From: Sternotherus odoratus
Lineage: Eukaryota > Chordata > Testudines > Kinosternidae
Length of the DNA: 64,000 nt
Reading direction: 5' to 3'
Assembly (NCBI GenBank): GCA_032164245.1
Contig: JAVMKO010000001.1
Location: forward strand, 13,057,603-13,121,602
Shown here: positions 13,098 through 24,469 of the stretch, piece after piece
Layout of the letters: every line of letters begins with the position of its first letter
Numbering within the stretch: position 1 is the first letter of the stretch
Position numbers and translations under genes: made by a program
The notes under the pieces: generated by a model
What the model was told of the DNA's origin: nothing
Databases searched by the model: none
The model's input: only the letters and a program-made list of their open reading frames with translations

Positions 13098-13438
13098 ATT
13101 CATAAGAACATAAGAAAGGCCGTACTGGGTCAGACAAATGGTGCATATAGCTCAGTATCCTGTCTACCGACAGTGGCCAATGCCACATCTGGAGTGAGTG
13201 AACCTAACAGATAATGATCAAGTGATCTCTCTCCTGCCATCCATCACCCCGCTCTGACAAACAGAGGCTAGCCATCCTGGCTAATAGCCATTAATGGACT
13301 TAACCTCCATGAATTTATTCAGTTCTCTTTTAAACCCTGTTATAGTCCTAGCCTTCACAGCCTCTTCAGGCAAGGAATTCCACAGGTTGAATGTGCGCTG
13401 TGTGAAGACTTCCCTACGCTGGTGTGCCTCTGACAGGT
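13098..13438 (-). mobile_element. CR1 LINE 3' end
   Basis: It reads cataagaacataagaaaggc, then gtcagacaaatgg and cagtggccaatgcca, the same 3' UTR family as at 5871. The minus strand carries the last ORF2 residues (NLWNSLPEEAVKARTITGFK). It ends where a MITE begins at 13443. Confidence 0.82.
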
Positions 13439-13442
13439 ATGA

Positions 13443-13695
13443 GGCCTTGTCTACAGTGCAGGGCATGTCAATGTAAGTTAAGTCGATGTAATTTACATCG
13501 ACTTTGTGTGGTGTCTACACCGTGCTATGTTGTTAGGGGATGCTCTCCTGCCAACATAACTTCTGCTTCTTGAGTAATTATGTTGACAGGAGAGTGCTAT
13601 TCCATCAGCTAATCACATCTTCACCACACCCACTAAATCGACACCACTGCATCAATTGCAGCAGCACCGATTTAACACATAGTGAAGAGAAGCCC
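13443..13695. mobile_element. Harbinger-like MITE, 253 bp
   Basis: The ends are GGCCTTGTCTACAGTG and TAGTGAAGAGAAGCCC, with tga on both sides (13440-13442 and 13696-13698). It contains gtcgatgtaatttacatcg, a perfect short palindrome. It abuts a CR1 end on its left. Confidence 0.7.
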
Positions 13696-15173
13696 TGAGA
13701 TTGGAACTCAATCAGGAGTAAAACTGGTTGGGAAAAAAATCATGGGAATGTTTTCAATTTTTTCCTGGTGGTTTTTTTTTTTTTTTAATATTGAAGATTA
13801 TAGAAATTAAAATGTGTGCAATTCCAGCTATTGTACCCCTCGCTCACTGGTTGAAAAGCAGGACTGTGAGGCGAGAGGTGGGATTTCCTGTTTCTTTTTT
13901 TAATTTTTAAATGTCAGTAGTATTTTGAAATTCAGAAAATTTCAATCAGGAGAGTGAGGAGGGAGCTCTGTGGTGGAAGGGGTAATGAAAGGAGCGAGGG
14001 TGGAGCGGTGTGAAGAAAGGAATGAGGCTGCTTGTAAGGGTGGCTGGAAAATGAGGAAAACTTCATGAAAATATATATGAAATGTCATTCTGTTTTTCAT
14101 TGTACTTTTGCCATTGTCAAAAATGTCTAAGCCATTCTAATGTGCAAGGTTAGGGAGGATGCTCTGAGCGTGAGGACGGTGGGGTAGCAAGAGGATACAT
14201 AAGGTGTCATTTATGGTAATAGGAGACAAAGAGAGCAGCAAGGTGAGCCAAATTGGCACAGTTTGGGACCCAGGCATGGGGCTAGAGACACGAGCCTGGT
14301 TCTGATCTCCCTTGCACCAAGGTAAATCAGGGGTAATTCCCACACAGCCAGATACCAATGTAAAACCAGCATACGTGATGCAGGGGTGTCAAATGCATTT
14401 CATATGGCGGGCCTGATCTGATACTCTGCCACTTGGAATGGGCCAACTTCAGGAAATTTTTCTTGAAATAGAAATAGATAAAGAGAAACCACATTGGTAA
14501 TTACATTTATTTTAGATGTTACTGATGCTCCTGCTGCTCCCAAGATACCTGGCACCTATTAGCTTGAACTAGTGCATCAACATTTGAAGGAAATGACTGG
14601 GCTGAGGCTACCCTGAGTATCGAGTTCAGGTGTCTGTTGCTAGATCAGAAAGTAGCTTAGATTTGTTGATATTTATGATGGGGTATTCTTGTTCACACAC
14701 ATACCTGCTCCCAAACATGGAAAGAATACTTTATGCAAAAGACCTCAGTTTAGAATAATTTGATCCAGATATTAGTAAAGGTGAAAACACCAATATTGGA
14801 AAATTTGCCCTTTCGCAGCGTGACACTACACTTCATTAAGTTCCAGCTGAAGCTCTTCTAGTACATCAAGCACCTTAACAGAAAAGGTTGTGCTGAAAAT
14901 TGCAAACTCTTCCTCATGGTTCCTGAAGTCAGAGAATCATTCTTGAAATTCCTTTCTCAGTTCAGCAATTTTCCCCATGGCGTCATCACACCGAGTCCTA
15001 ACAGGGTCACATAGTGATTTCAAGGCAGGTAAATGTGCCAAGTTAATCTGGGAAAGTTCCTTCTCTTGCAGCTGAAGCTCAGTTTCAAAGGTGTGAATGT
15101 TGTCATAGTATTCTATTGCTACTTGGTTGCTGTCCTGTGTTCTTGTGCTGAGAGAGTTCAAAGTGCTCTATAA

Positions 15174-15465
15174 CGGCGGTTCTCAAACTTTCCCCCGCTG
15201 CGACCCATTTTTGCGTTCTTTCAGTGCTCCGCGGACCCTTGTATGTCTGCCGAAAAGCCGCCAAATAAATTACTTCTGCATTCAGCGGCTATTTTCGGCG
15301 GACATGCTGAGCGCTCCTGAAATAGCTCAGCATGTCCATCGAAAAGCCGCCGAATGCAGACGTAATTCATTAGCCGGCTTTTCAGCCGCGCAAGGAGCTC
15401 ATGACCCCTCGGGAGGCAGCTGGCGACCCCCCGAGGGGTCACGACCCCCGGTTTGAGAACCAACG
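15174..15465. mobile_element. 292-bp hAT MITE nested in the decayed transposase
   Basis: The ends are inverted repeats: cggcggttctcaaac at the left and gtttgagaaccaacg at the right. Perfect 8-bp duplications ctctataa flank it (15166-15173 and 15466-15473). The interior contains a fold-back built on repeated gaaaagccgcc and agctcagcatgtcc motifs. Transposase coding sequence resumes on both sides, which shows that it inserted into an existing element. Confidence 0.88.
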
Positions 15466-15575
15466 CTCTATAATATCCGCCATGAAAGCAAGGTCCTTAA
15501 ACCATTCATTATCCTGTAATTCAGTGACGTCTTTCCCTTTCTGATCCATGAAAAGGGGAATCTCACAACGCAATT

Positions 15576-16112
15576 CAAAAAAGGGGAACAAAATGATTAG
15601 GGGCATGGAACAACTTCCATATGAGAAGAGATTAAGACTGGGACTTTTCATCTTGGAAAAAAGATGACTAAGTGGGGATATGATAGAGGTCTATAAAATC
15701 ATGACTGGTATGGAGAAAATAAGTAAGGAAGTGTTATTTATTCCTTCTCATAACACAAGAACTAGTGGTCACCAAATGAAATTAATAGGCAGTAGTTTTA
15801 AAACAAACTGTACAATCAACCTGTGGAACTCTTTGCCAGAGGATGTTGTGGAGGCCATGACGATAACAAGGTTCAAAAAAGAACTAAATAAGTTCATGGA
15901 GGATAGGTCCATCAATGGCTATTAGTCAGGATGGACAGGGATGGTGTCCCTAGGTTCTGTTTTACAGAAGCTGGGAATGAGCCACAGGGGATGGTTCACT
16001 TGATGATTGATTACCTGTTCTGTTCATTTCCTCTGGGGCACCTGGCACAAGACAGGATATTGGGCTAGATGGATCTTTGGTCTGACCCAGTATGGGCGTT
16101 CTTGTGTTTTTA
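15576..16112 (+). mobile_element. CR1 LINE 3' end nested in the decayed transposase
   Basis: The + strand reads the end of CR1 ORF2 (IEVYKIMTGMEKISKEVLFI, SHNTRTSGHQMKLIGS, WNSLPEDVVEAMTITRFKKE) and then the 3' UTR with gacaggatattgggctagat and ggtctgacccagtatgg. It is 5'-truncated as is usual for CR1. Confidence 0.85.
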
Positions 16113-16523
16113 AGGTGCTTCAACACAACTCCTCAGTTTAGCCACTGAACTAGTTTGATGTAGCAGTCCACGATGAATGTCACATTCTTCCAACAGCAGG
16201 CTGACCTGATTAGAGACCTCTAGCTCCAATAAAATTTACATTTTTAACAGCCACATCCATCAAGTGATTCATTTCTAAAATTTTACTACAGAAAGCTTCT
16301 TGATGTAAAATACAATGAAAACTGCCAAACTGTTGGTCATGGTTGATAGTTTGTAATTAGGTCTTCAATATTGTTGCAACTCCAACTTTCTTACCTACCA
16401 TTGAGGATGCCCTGTTTGCAGCCAGACTCAGAGCTCTTGTCCAATCCACATCCAATTTGTTGAGAGCGTCCACCAAGCTGATAAAGAGAAAATTTGCTGT
16501 TGTTCTGTCTATGATTCTACAAG

Positions 16524-16526
<3 letters not shown>

Positions 16527-16592
<66 letters not shown>
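16527..16592. repeat. Compound (CT)n-(CA)n microsatellite
   Basis: CT dinucleotides run from 16527 to 16555 and CA dinucleotides from about 16559 to 16592, with a short gcg junction. It lies inside the decayed hAT transposase and is likely length-polymorphic. Confidence 0.95.
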
Positions 16593-17995
16593 GTTGCTTT
16601 CATCAATTGCAGTTGAAAGAGCAGCAAAGTGCTTTGCCTTGTCCTGCACTTAACTGTTCAGATTCTCAGCTAACTCATTGATTCTCTCAGCAATTGTGTT
16701 TCCTGGAAGGCTGATATTTGCCAAAGCTTCCCATTCATCTGGACACACTACTTCTGACGCTTGTAGCATGAAGTTCCTCAAAAATTCTCCTTCAGAAAAT
16801 GGTTTTGACGAGACAGCTATTTCCCGGGCAATCACATAGCTTGCCTTAACAGCAGGATCACTTACATGACAAGCATTAGTAAGCACTAATGGCTGCTTTT
16901 TCAACAACTGTGCTAATTTGTAGTATTTATTGTCACCTAATTTTCTTGTTTACTTATCATGTTTCTCCTCCTGGTTTGCTTCACAGTGTCTTTGAATGTT
17001 GTATTCTTTTGCCACAGCTACCTGTTGCTTACATATCAAGTATGTCCATTCATGTCCACAAAGAAATATGAAATTCTCCATTTCTCTTGAAAGGCAGGAC
17101 ATTTGTGATGTACTTCTCTCTTTATGGATAAAGACATGGTGGTCACATGTTATAAGCTGAGTAAAGAATGAAGGAAGGGAAGAGTAGAAGAAGGGTATCC
17201 TCCCATCCCTTTTTCTTTACCTTTTTAAATTTTTAATTTAAAATGGAGTCCACCAGCTGCAGGAGGCATAAGAACAAAGACATTCAATCTTTGACTTATT
17301 TGAAGTTTCCTTTTCTTTGACTTGCTAGGTGAGGTATCTAATCTCTAGCCAATGGGTAAGCACTGTTCAGTGCCATTTCCCCTTGCCCAGACATGTATCA
17401 GCTTCCACCAGATTTATGCTTCCCCAGTGCCTCTTAAATGTGACCGAGCGGTTCTATACCTGTGTGCGAGGTACTGCTGGATTGCTGCGCCAGAGTCTGG
17501 CCTACAGGAGTACGATTTGCAGAGTGCACCAGTGTGTTGTGCTCTAATTCCCCATGTGGAACCTGCTGGCTCACATTAAAATGTTCCTTAGTGTGCATTG
17601 ATCTAGTCCTGTTTGAAACAGGACTACGCAATGCCCACTAGCAAGGTACTCACGGGGAGTTAGAGTGGTGACACACTGAGGCACATTTTCATAGCGTGGT
17701 CTCCTAGGTCAAACAGACAAGCCCACAGAGTCACAGGGAGATAAAACTGTATCATAGAACAGATCCAGCCCATGGGCTGTACCCTTAACATCCCTGTGTG
17801 ATGTCAGAAGAAGGTCCAAGGGTAAGGCAGAGATAGAGCTATGCAGGGCATTGAAGGCGAGGGACTCATGAAGTACCATGAGAACATTTAGAAAAGCAGT
17901 ACACACAGCACAGCCTATTTTGTTTTGTTTTTCAGAAGCCCTGTTTCCTTTTTAATCTCAGACCTTTTAGAAGACCCTGGGCAAGGCCATACATT

Positions 17996-18197
17996 TGGGG
18001 GGAGGGATAGCTCAGTGGTTTGAGCATTGGCCTGCTAAACCCAGGGTTGTGAGTTCAATCCTTGAGGGGGCCATTTAGGGATTTGGGGCAAGAAAATCTG
18101 TCAGGGGACAGTACTCGATCCTGCTAGTGTAGGCAAGGGACTGGACTTGATGACCTTCAAGGTCTTTCCAGTTCTAGGAGATTGGTATATCTCCATT
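17996..18197 (+). mobile_element. CryI-type tRNA-derived SINE, copy B
   Basis: This copy is near full length: gggagggatagctcagtggt, gggttgtgagttcaatcctt, gggccatttagggatttggg, gtcaggggacagtactcgat and ttccagttctaggagattgg. It retains the gccatttagggatttgggg section that copy A has lost. Confidence 0.9.
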
Positions 18198-20099
18198 TAT
18201 ATTTGCTTCCACCTGTGTGTACATGCGCATGTGAGGACAAGTGGATAATATCATTGTCTACTATTTTTCAATCCCGCAAATTAAGGCCCAGCAACATGGC
18301 TTGGTGCTGCTCTTATGGTGAAAAGCAGCCAGAAAGATGGCTTAATTACCCTATGACGATACTCCGTATGTAAGGGGAATATCTGGATGGCATAGAGATG
18401 GTATAACGGCTCCTTCTCTGCTCCTCTTCCAAGTTCAAGGGAAATATCCAGGGAAGAAGGAATGTGGCCAGAGTATCCTTATGCCCCAGTGATATTGACT
18501 GCCCTGTGGGCTATTGGCAGTCCATACAATTTAAAGCAACCTTGGGGCTGCTCTAAGAAGTTGCATCTTAGGGCCCTATGGCCCCCTTTGTAATAATCTC
18601 CTTCTCCACCATGCCACCATGCCACACTGAAAAGCAGGTTCTAAGGATTAGCCCCTAAACATTTGATTCCGTCTCTTTTCCTCTGGTATCCTGGGGTTCT
18701 TGGCTCGGTGTGAATATTGCTGAAATACTTTAAGCGTTCATAAGCATCTGAGTGAAACATAAAAATGTGTCTGACTTCCTGAGTTCTGCTATAAGATAAG
18801 GTGCCAGATTCAGCCCTAGCCCATTGCTATTGACTTCAGTGGAGTTGCCCCCTTATAAACCAAGTCTGGGTTTGGCCCAATGAATGTAATGATATTGAAT
18901 TGCTGCAGCTGTCTCACATATTGTTTCCTGGAAATCCACATCTGGAGTGCATATTGGGTTTATAGAAAAAATGTGTTAAATTGTAGTAGGAATTAGTACC
19001 AATTTCTTGGTAGAAGCTGTTCCAATACCATGTCGCAAAGCTGGTCATCTCGTGCTGTAAAAATGTAACAAGTTTAAGGCCTGGCCCTACAAGGTGCGGA
19101 TTGTCCCCAACTTCACTGGGAGTTGACGCGGGGCGGTAGGTGCTCAGCACCTCACAGAGGAGCCTAAGCACATTGCAGGCTCAAATCCTTAGCAATGGAA
19201 TTACCCTGGGAGGTAAAACCTCAAATTACACTTCCCAGAAGTGCGCTTCATTTGGTAAGACCTGTATTGTTTATTAATAATATAAGGAATTATTAAAAGC
19301 AGATGTATTGAACATTTTGGATTAGCAATAATGTAGCAAATCGGTGTCTGGGGCATGATTCTGATCTCAAACCAGATTAACATCAGCACAGCTCCATGGA
19401 GCTCAGTGAAGAGACTCCTGCTTTCTACTAGGCTCCTAGTTCATTATTCTCAGTAGTGCAATATTTTTTCTAATTAACTGGAGCCAAATCAATGTTGGTG
19501 TAACTCTGTTAACTTTAATGGCATTTACTCCTTTGTCATAGTTTATTTCTCACAGGATATATATAAAATGTCTCTAACACTAATGGGATTTTTTAAACTG
19601 CAATTTAACCCCCTACTGCATCTATGTAAAATGTTTTGAATGTTCTACATAGTACTTACCATTTATACTTGCATATAAGCCTTCTGTTTTATCACCATAG
19701 AGTGAAGAGACTATTCTTGTTTGTATATAGGTCTGTCCCCTTATGTTTCTGGTCAGGAGACAGAAAGGAGACAGGGTTCCTGCTTGGGGGCGGGGTGGGG
19801 GAGGGGGTTTCAAAGGAAAGGAATGGCTTCAGATGGTACATGCAACATCTGAAGAGGAGGGTCTCTGGGTAGTGGCTTAACAGTGGCATTGATTGGTTCC
19901 CTATAGAATCCTTCTCAATCACAAGAATAGGTTGGCTGGTACTGCCTTCGACGAATGATTATTAGAGGAATTGGTTGTGGATTCTGGGGAATCCCCACTC
20001 CCCCCCGCTTCAAAAAATGAATATAATAAATGTAAAGTGACACCTTGTTCTTGACTGGACTCATCTATTCATAACTGTTTGTCTCAAACTTCTTCCTAG
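18198..20099. other. Intron before the DFG exon, nothing clear
   Basis: It contains gacttcagtggagttgccc (near 18833), part of an old amniote repeat type that I cannot name, and a G-rich patch at 19785-19808. The last 60 bp form the acceptor region of the exon at 20100. Confidence 0.5.
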
Positions 20100-20261
<162 letters not shown>

Positions 20262-20525
20262 TAAGCGTAAGTGAAAATGGTAATATGAGAGAACGCTCTT
20301 TTGTTCTCTGGTGACTGTGTGTAGTAGGTGAAAGATTTTGCAGACATTAGCTAGAGTTTTCTGACGTGAATGCTTCTCTTTCTTTAGTGCTTTTCATCTG
20401 TTGTGTCCTGATCTGCCATGTATTTATTTCTGTGGTCAATTTGGGTTGTGGGATTAAGTTCTATAATTGTATTCCTTCAAAGGCTGAGCTGTCTTGAACA
20501 CATTGTCTCTCCCCTCCCCCCTCTT

Positions 20526-20540
20526 CCCCCCCCCCCCCCC
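20526..20540. repeat. Poly-C tract (15 C)
   Basis: This run of C follows cctcccccctcttc, about 300 bp after the exon ending at 20226. Confidence 0.95.
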
Positions 20541-20998
20541 ACTATGGGCACCATCAACAATTTCATCCAAAACTACCCAGGACCTCCTCTAACCCAGTTT
20601 CCTCAGATTGGGTACAATGGAGCCATAAAATGGAGGAAGAAGTGAGGGGACGCCTCCAAAAAGCAACAACAGATTACTAACAGTACACAGATCAATGTCA
20701 CGAGCAGGGCCCTACCTGTTCAGTGGGACAAAAAGTATGGCTCTCGATGGAGCATGGACAGATCTTTCCACAAGCTTGATTACTAATTCCTCGGCCCCTA
20801 TAGAATCTGATGACAAATTAATCTGGTTACTTTTGAACTTAATTTACTCCAATCCCTTAAATGCATCCGGGGTTCCATATATTTTCTCCTAAAACAGTAC
20901 TCGGAGAACTATCCCCAAAGGACCCGACTACCATCATCACCCCGACCCCACCAGTGTGTGTACAGGGCATTGAGGAATACATCATTCATGAAGCCTTA

Positions 20999-21904
20999 GG
21001 CCTGGTCCCCGCTTAACGTCGACTTTAGCTTGGATTTAAGCCTGTACCCGTCCTCACATGCATGCCCTTAAAGTCGATTTAAAGAGACCTTAAAATCGAC
21101 TTCTGTACTCCTCCCTAACGAGAGGAGTAGCTGAAATCGACCTCTCTCTGGGTCGATTGTCATCTAGTGAGGATGCAGGTGACATTAAGCCTCCGACCTT
21201 CCGAGCAGCTCCGCAGACCCCCCCGCCCGCCCAAGCAGCTCCGCAGACCCCCCCGCCCGCCCAAGCAGCCCCACGGACCACACACCCCCCGCCCACCCGA
21301 GCAGCCCCGCGCCGGCTCCCCCCGCCCGAGCAGCTCCGCGGACCCCGGTGCCCGCCCAAACAGCCCTGCGCCGGACCCCCCGCCCACCCGAGCAGGGGGG
21401 GGGGAGCCGGCGCGGGGCTGCTCGGGCGGGCACGGGGGTCCGCGGAGATGCTCGGGCAGGCGGCGGGGGGGGGGGGGAGAGCCGGCGCGGGGCTGCTCGG
21501 GCAGGTGGGGGGGTCCGCGGACCTGCTCGGACTGGGGCTGGTCCTTGTGAAAGGCGTCAGGTGAAAAACTTTGAATACAAAATAAAATTGGCCAAAGTTT
21601 GGCAAAAGTGTTCAACAGGAGAGATGTCTATACTAAATAGCTATCAGTGTAATTTCTAGAAGTGGCTGGTCCCCTGGGGAGCGTGTCTGGCTGCCCCGAA
21701 AGGTGGTGCCAGCTGGGGACTCCCGGCACTGTGGGATACCTACCCACAGTGCAATGCTGCCTATGTCAACCCCTGCAAAAGTTTAAGGACAGACACTGTC
21801 GACCTGCTGTCCTTTGTGGGGACGCACTAAGTCGATTTTCTAAAGTCTACTTTAGAAAATCGACTTAAGGGAAATTGACCTACTGCTGTAGTGAAGACAT
21901 ACCC
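20999..21904. mobile_element. Harbinger-like TIR element with a GC-rich fold-back core
   Basis: The ends are GGCCTGGTCCCCGC and, at the right, GTGAAGACATACCC (diverged inverted repeats). TTA stands on both sides (20996-20998 and 21905-21907), the 3-bp duplication typical of PIF/Harbinger elements. Next to the ends are gtcgactttagcttgg and ctaagtcgattttc segments. The core (21200-21540) is C-rich up to about 21395 and G-rich afterwards, with the two halves largely complementary. Open frames there are artefacts. Confidence 0.75.
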
Positions 21905-22753
21905 TTAGACTCCAAATTTAAGTGAAGTAGGCTCTGGTATCTAATTTACTAAGGAGCATGCCTGGGAACTGGCAGAAAATGTTCATGCCCCCACATGAGT
22001 CTTCCATGAGGAACACCCATTCTCCCGACTGGCCCACTCCTGACTGGCCTACTCCTGCTACCTAGCCAGAAGGAGGAACAGGAAGTTGTCCATACAAGTC
22101 TGTTCCACCCTGCTTTAAACTGCTCCCCCACTACCTCCTCTTGTTTCCTGGTCCTGACCTCCTAGTTTCCTGACTCAGCCTGATTCCTGCAATCTGACTC
22201 TTAAGTTCCTGATCTCGTCCCCTGACCTTCTAGTTCTGAACCCTGCCCTAGGCTAGCCACTGGGCCTAGCCACCTACGTCTCGTCCCTGACAGTAGCTTT
22301 GCTTTGGACCCTGACTGAGGGAAGTTGCCTTGTATTTGTGTTTTTAAAGAGGCAGGATATTTTTTATTTTATTCATCTGTCCTGCAATAAAACCCACCTA
22401 GGCATACTTTTTCTTCCTCCTGTGCAGTTCTATTTTGGATAAAGGAATGGGGATTGAATTCATGATGTAGTGTAATTGGGTGCAATTCTCTTCGCTTTGT
22501 TTAAGTTGCACCTGCTTATGCCAAATATTAATTTGCCTGCGACTCTTATTGGGGCAAGGTAGGATGAGACATCTCCTCCTCCTCCTCCTTCTCAGTTTAC
22601 TCTGGCATCCTACGGCATTAAAATGAATATATATCAAGGCCCTGATCCTGCAATCAGGCTCACATGGGTGTACTTTTGTGCTCCATGCAAAGTTCTGCAC
22701 AGTGACCACAGGACTCTACCTGCTCTGATACAATTGCAGAATTGGAGCTCAGT

Positions 22754-23092
22754 CTGTAAAAATTTTTATTAAAGCTAATGTTCAACATGAAAACATACAC
22801 AGATTGAGAGGTAAGGTATTGGACATCTGGAGTCAGGCTGGAGTTATGGGCGATTGTAGGTAGTAGCTACAGGTATTACAAGGCACATGCATATCACATA
22901 TCCAGCTTAGCTCCAGATTGGGGTGTGGGAGTTTTTTTAAGGCATCAGTCTATAGGTGTGTTCGGGTGCCATCCATGGGGTGTAGTGAAGGTCCGAGTCA
23001 GTGGTGGTGCAGGCAATAAGTACATGGGTGGGTGTGCCCCTCTGTTTGTCAGGGAAGGGGGGGTGAGTTGTTTCCCTGGTCAGCGGTCTCTG
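22754..23092 (-). other. 3' untranslated region of the RLE retrotransposon
   Basis: This is about 340 bp between the TAG stop and the 3' junction on the minus strand. It is moderately GC-rich next to the stop and turns A/T-rich at the junction (ttttattaaagc on the + strand). 3' regions of such LINEs hold the RNA structure recognised by their own reverse transcriptase; no structure is asserted here. It is the part most useful for finding other genomic copies of the same family. Confidence 0.6.
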
Positions 23093-24468
23093 CTACTCGA
23101 CCTGGTACTGGCGATGTCCCGTGATGTGTTCCGTGTATATGTCTCTGGACCACCTGATGGTATCAGACACCATAAGCTGTCTCATGAGCCGGGCGTAGCG
23201 CCGACCGATGCCGCACGCTCTCAGAACCGGCTCGTTGCAGGGGTCCCATGCACCCAGGGCTCCTACGATCAGGGCGTGGAGCTGCACCTCATAGCCCTGC
23301 GCTCTCAGGGTGTCCGCCAGCGGGGTGTACTTCAACGCCTTCCGAGCTCGGGCCTCGTGGAAGGCCGGTGACCGGTTTTCAAATGGCACCGTGATGTCCA
23401 CTATGAGGACCTTCTTCGTCTCTGCGTTGGTCACGACGATGTCGGGTCGCAGTCGGCTGTCTGTTCCGGGGATGGCGGAGTTGACGGAGATCTTCCCCAG
23501 GGACGGTGGGACGGCTTTCACCAGCCGGTTCTGGATGGCATTGTGGCGGTGCTGCCAGGCTCCGGAGTGCGGCTTGCATCCACACAGGACGTGGGGCAAG
23601 GTCTCGTTGGCGTAGCCGCACTTCCTGCAGCGCTTGTCCCGATTGCCATGGCGGATGGCTCCATTGAGGGGAACACAGTTGAGTCGGGCCCGGTGGATGA
23701 ACCGCCAGTCGGCGAACCTGGTGAAGCTTCCCCCGTGGAGGAAGTGGTTGCTGGCGTCCCACTTGCTGGACACCTCAAACACCTTGCCCTGGTCTGGCTT
23801 CCGCTTCAGGTTCTCGGCGTAGTAGGAGCGGATGGTGTCTTTCAGGGTCCTTTCCAGCATCGTTCTGGCGGTTGGGGTGACGATGGTGTGGTCCGGGGTC
23901 TTTATGCGCGGCACTAGAATTCCCAGCTCCCGGCGCTCCTCACACCAACTCCAGCGGCAGCCGATCCTCTTCCCTAGGCGTCTCGAGGCGTTACGGGCAC
24001 GGGTCCAGAGAGAGGACAGATCTCTCCCTTCTCTCCCGAATTCGGCTTCCAGGGAGCCGCTGAGGTAGGTGGCGATGTCCTGCTCAGAGGGGGTCCTGAT
24101 GATTCGTTTCCTGATCACGTTCCGTACGGCTTCCTCCGCGATGCTCCTCACCGTCGGGTCCGGGCACGTCAGGAGGCGGAAGGCGTGGGTGATCACCGCC
24201 ACGTCGCACAGGTCACCCATCCGGGGTACGTTGGCACCGCCCTGCCTGTGGGAAATGTAGATGATGTCGGTGCTGGCCCTCTGTGGAAGGTAGAGCCATT
24301 TCTTCACCAGCTGTCTGATGGTGCTATCGGCCTTGTTCAGGGGCACCTTGGCTACGGCCGATCCCCTGAGGACGAAGGAGATGCGGGGGATCAGGAAGGT
24401 ATTGAGGGCATTGATCTTTTGCCAGGGGGCGAGCAGGGAGGAGTCGATACTACACTCGTTAGTGATCA
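22754..24468 (-). mobile_element. 5'-truncated R2/NeSL-type (RLE) non-LTR retrotransposon
   Basis: On the minus strand there is a long open frame with the C-terminal half of a restriction-like-endonuclease LINE, then about 340 bp of 3' untranslated sequence ending in an A/T-rich tail with an AATAAA-like hexamer near 22761. The left (3') junction is near 22754 and the right (5') junction near 24468. A possible 6-bp duplication (ctcagt, 22748-22753 and 24469-24474) flanks it. The element lacks the reverse-transcriptase catalytic palm, so this copy was truncated on insertion and cannot act alone. Base composition is much more GC-rich than the intron around it. The clade (R2, NeSL, Utopia, Hero or related) cannot be settled by eye. 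Confidence 0.85.
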
Positions 24469-24469
24469 C
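23093..24469 (-). CDS. RLE retrotransposon polyprotein, C-terminal 458 residues, open frame
   Basis: The frame is open from the truncation junction to a TAG stop at 23093-23095, with no internal stop or frameshift. The apparent start is a GTG at the junction preceded by an in-frame TGA in flanking DNA, so it is not a real initiator. Residues 1-150 resemble the thumb region after the reverse transcriptase (FLIPRISFVLRG, KKWLYLPQRA, GGANVPRM). A zinc knuckle of form CX2CX8HX4C lies at C281, C284, H293 and C298. The restriction-like endonuclease follows: RHN at 308-310, PD at 342-343, D358 in VLIVDITVPFE, and lysines near 377-380. In R2-type elements this nuclease nicks the target to prime reverse transcription. 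Such a long undamaged frame suggests a young insertion. The YxDD reverse-transcriptase core is absent. Confidence 0.85.
   Translation of the reverse strand: MITNECSIDSSLLAPWQKINALNTFLIPRISFVLRGSAVAKVPLNKADSTIRQLVKKWLYLPQRASTDIIYISHRQGGANVPRMGDLCDVAVITHAFRLLTCPDPTVRSIAEEAVRNVIRKRIIRTPSEQDIATYLSGSLEAEFGREGRDLSSLWTRARNASRRLGKRIGCRWSWCEERRELGILVPRIKTPDHTIVTPTARTMLERTLKDTIRSYYAENLKRKPDQGKVFEVSSKWDASNHFLHGGSFTRFADWRFIHRARLNCVPLNGAIRHGNRDKRCRKCGYANETLPHVLCGCKPHSGAWQHRHNAIQNRLVKAVPPSLGKISVNSAIPGTDSRLRPDIVVTNAETKKVLIVDITVPFENRSPAFHEARARKALKYTPLADTLRAQGYEVQLHALIVGALGAWDPCNEPVLRACGIGRRYARLMRQLMVSDTIRWSRDIYTEHITGHRQYQVE

Larger units (their letters stand above)
14381..17000 (-). pseudogene. Decayed hAT (Charlie8/ZBED-like) transposase, interrupted by insertions
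   Basis: Reading the minus strand from about 16907 leftward, separated blocks resemble the ZBED/GTF2IRD2-type hAT transposase. They are YVIAREIAVSSKPFSEGEFL and CPDEWEALANISLPGNTIAE (16650-16907), KLDVDWTRALSLAANRASSM (16357-16587), a HCILHQEAFCSKIL block (about 16270-16340), GKDVTELQDNEWFKDLAFMA (15475-15560), and LAHLPALKSLCDPVRTRCDD (14937-15161). The left end at 14381 starts caggggtgtcaaatg, a typical hAT terminus; the right end was not located. The gene is broken by a microsatellite, a CR1 and a small hAT MITE, each annotated separately. Once all three are discounted, the blocks keep their normal order. Confidence 0.7.

Noticed and set aside
17996..18075. tRNA gene candidate with A and B boxes
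   Set aside because: It is the head of a CryI SINE followed by the SINE body; the cloverleaf is degraded and two more copies exist.
21090..21615. Overlapping 100-170 codon proline/glycine-rich frames on both strands
   Set aside because: They come from the GC-rich fold-back core of a TIR element; openness reflects lack of A/T-rich stops, not coding.
23093..24469. Host gene encoding a zinc-finger protein
   Set aside because: The zinc knuckle is followed directly by the RHN and PD...D endonuclease motifs of RLE LINEs, and the frame ends in a 3' UTR and junction typical of a truncated insertion.
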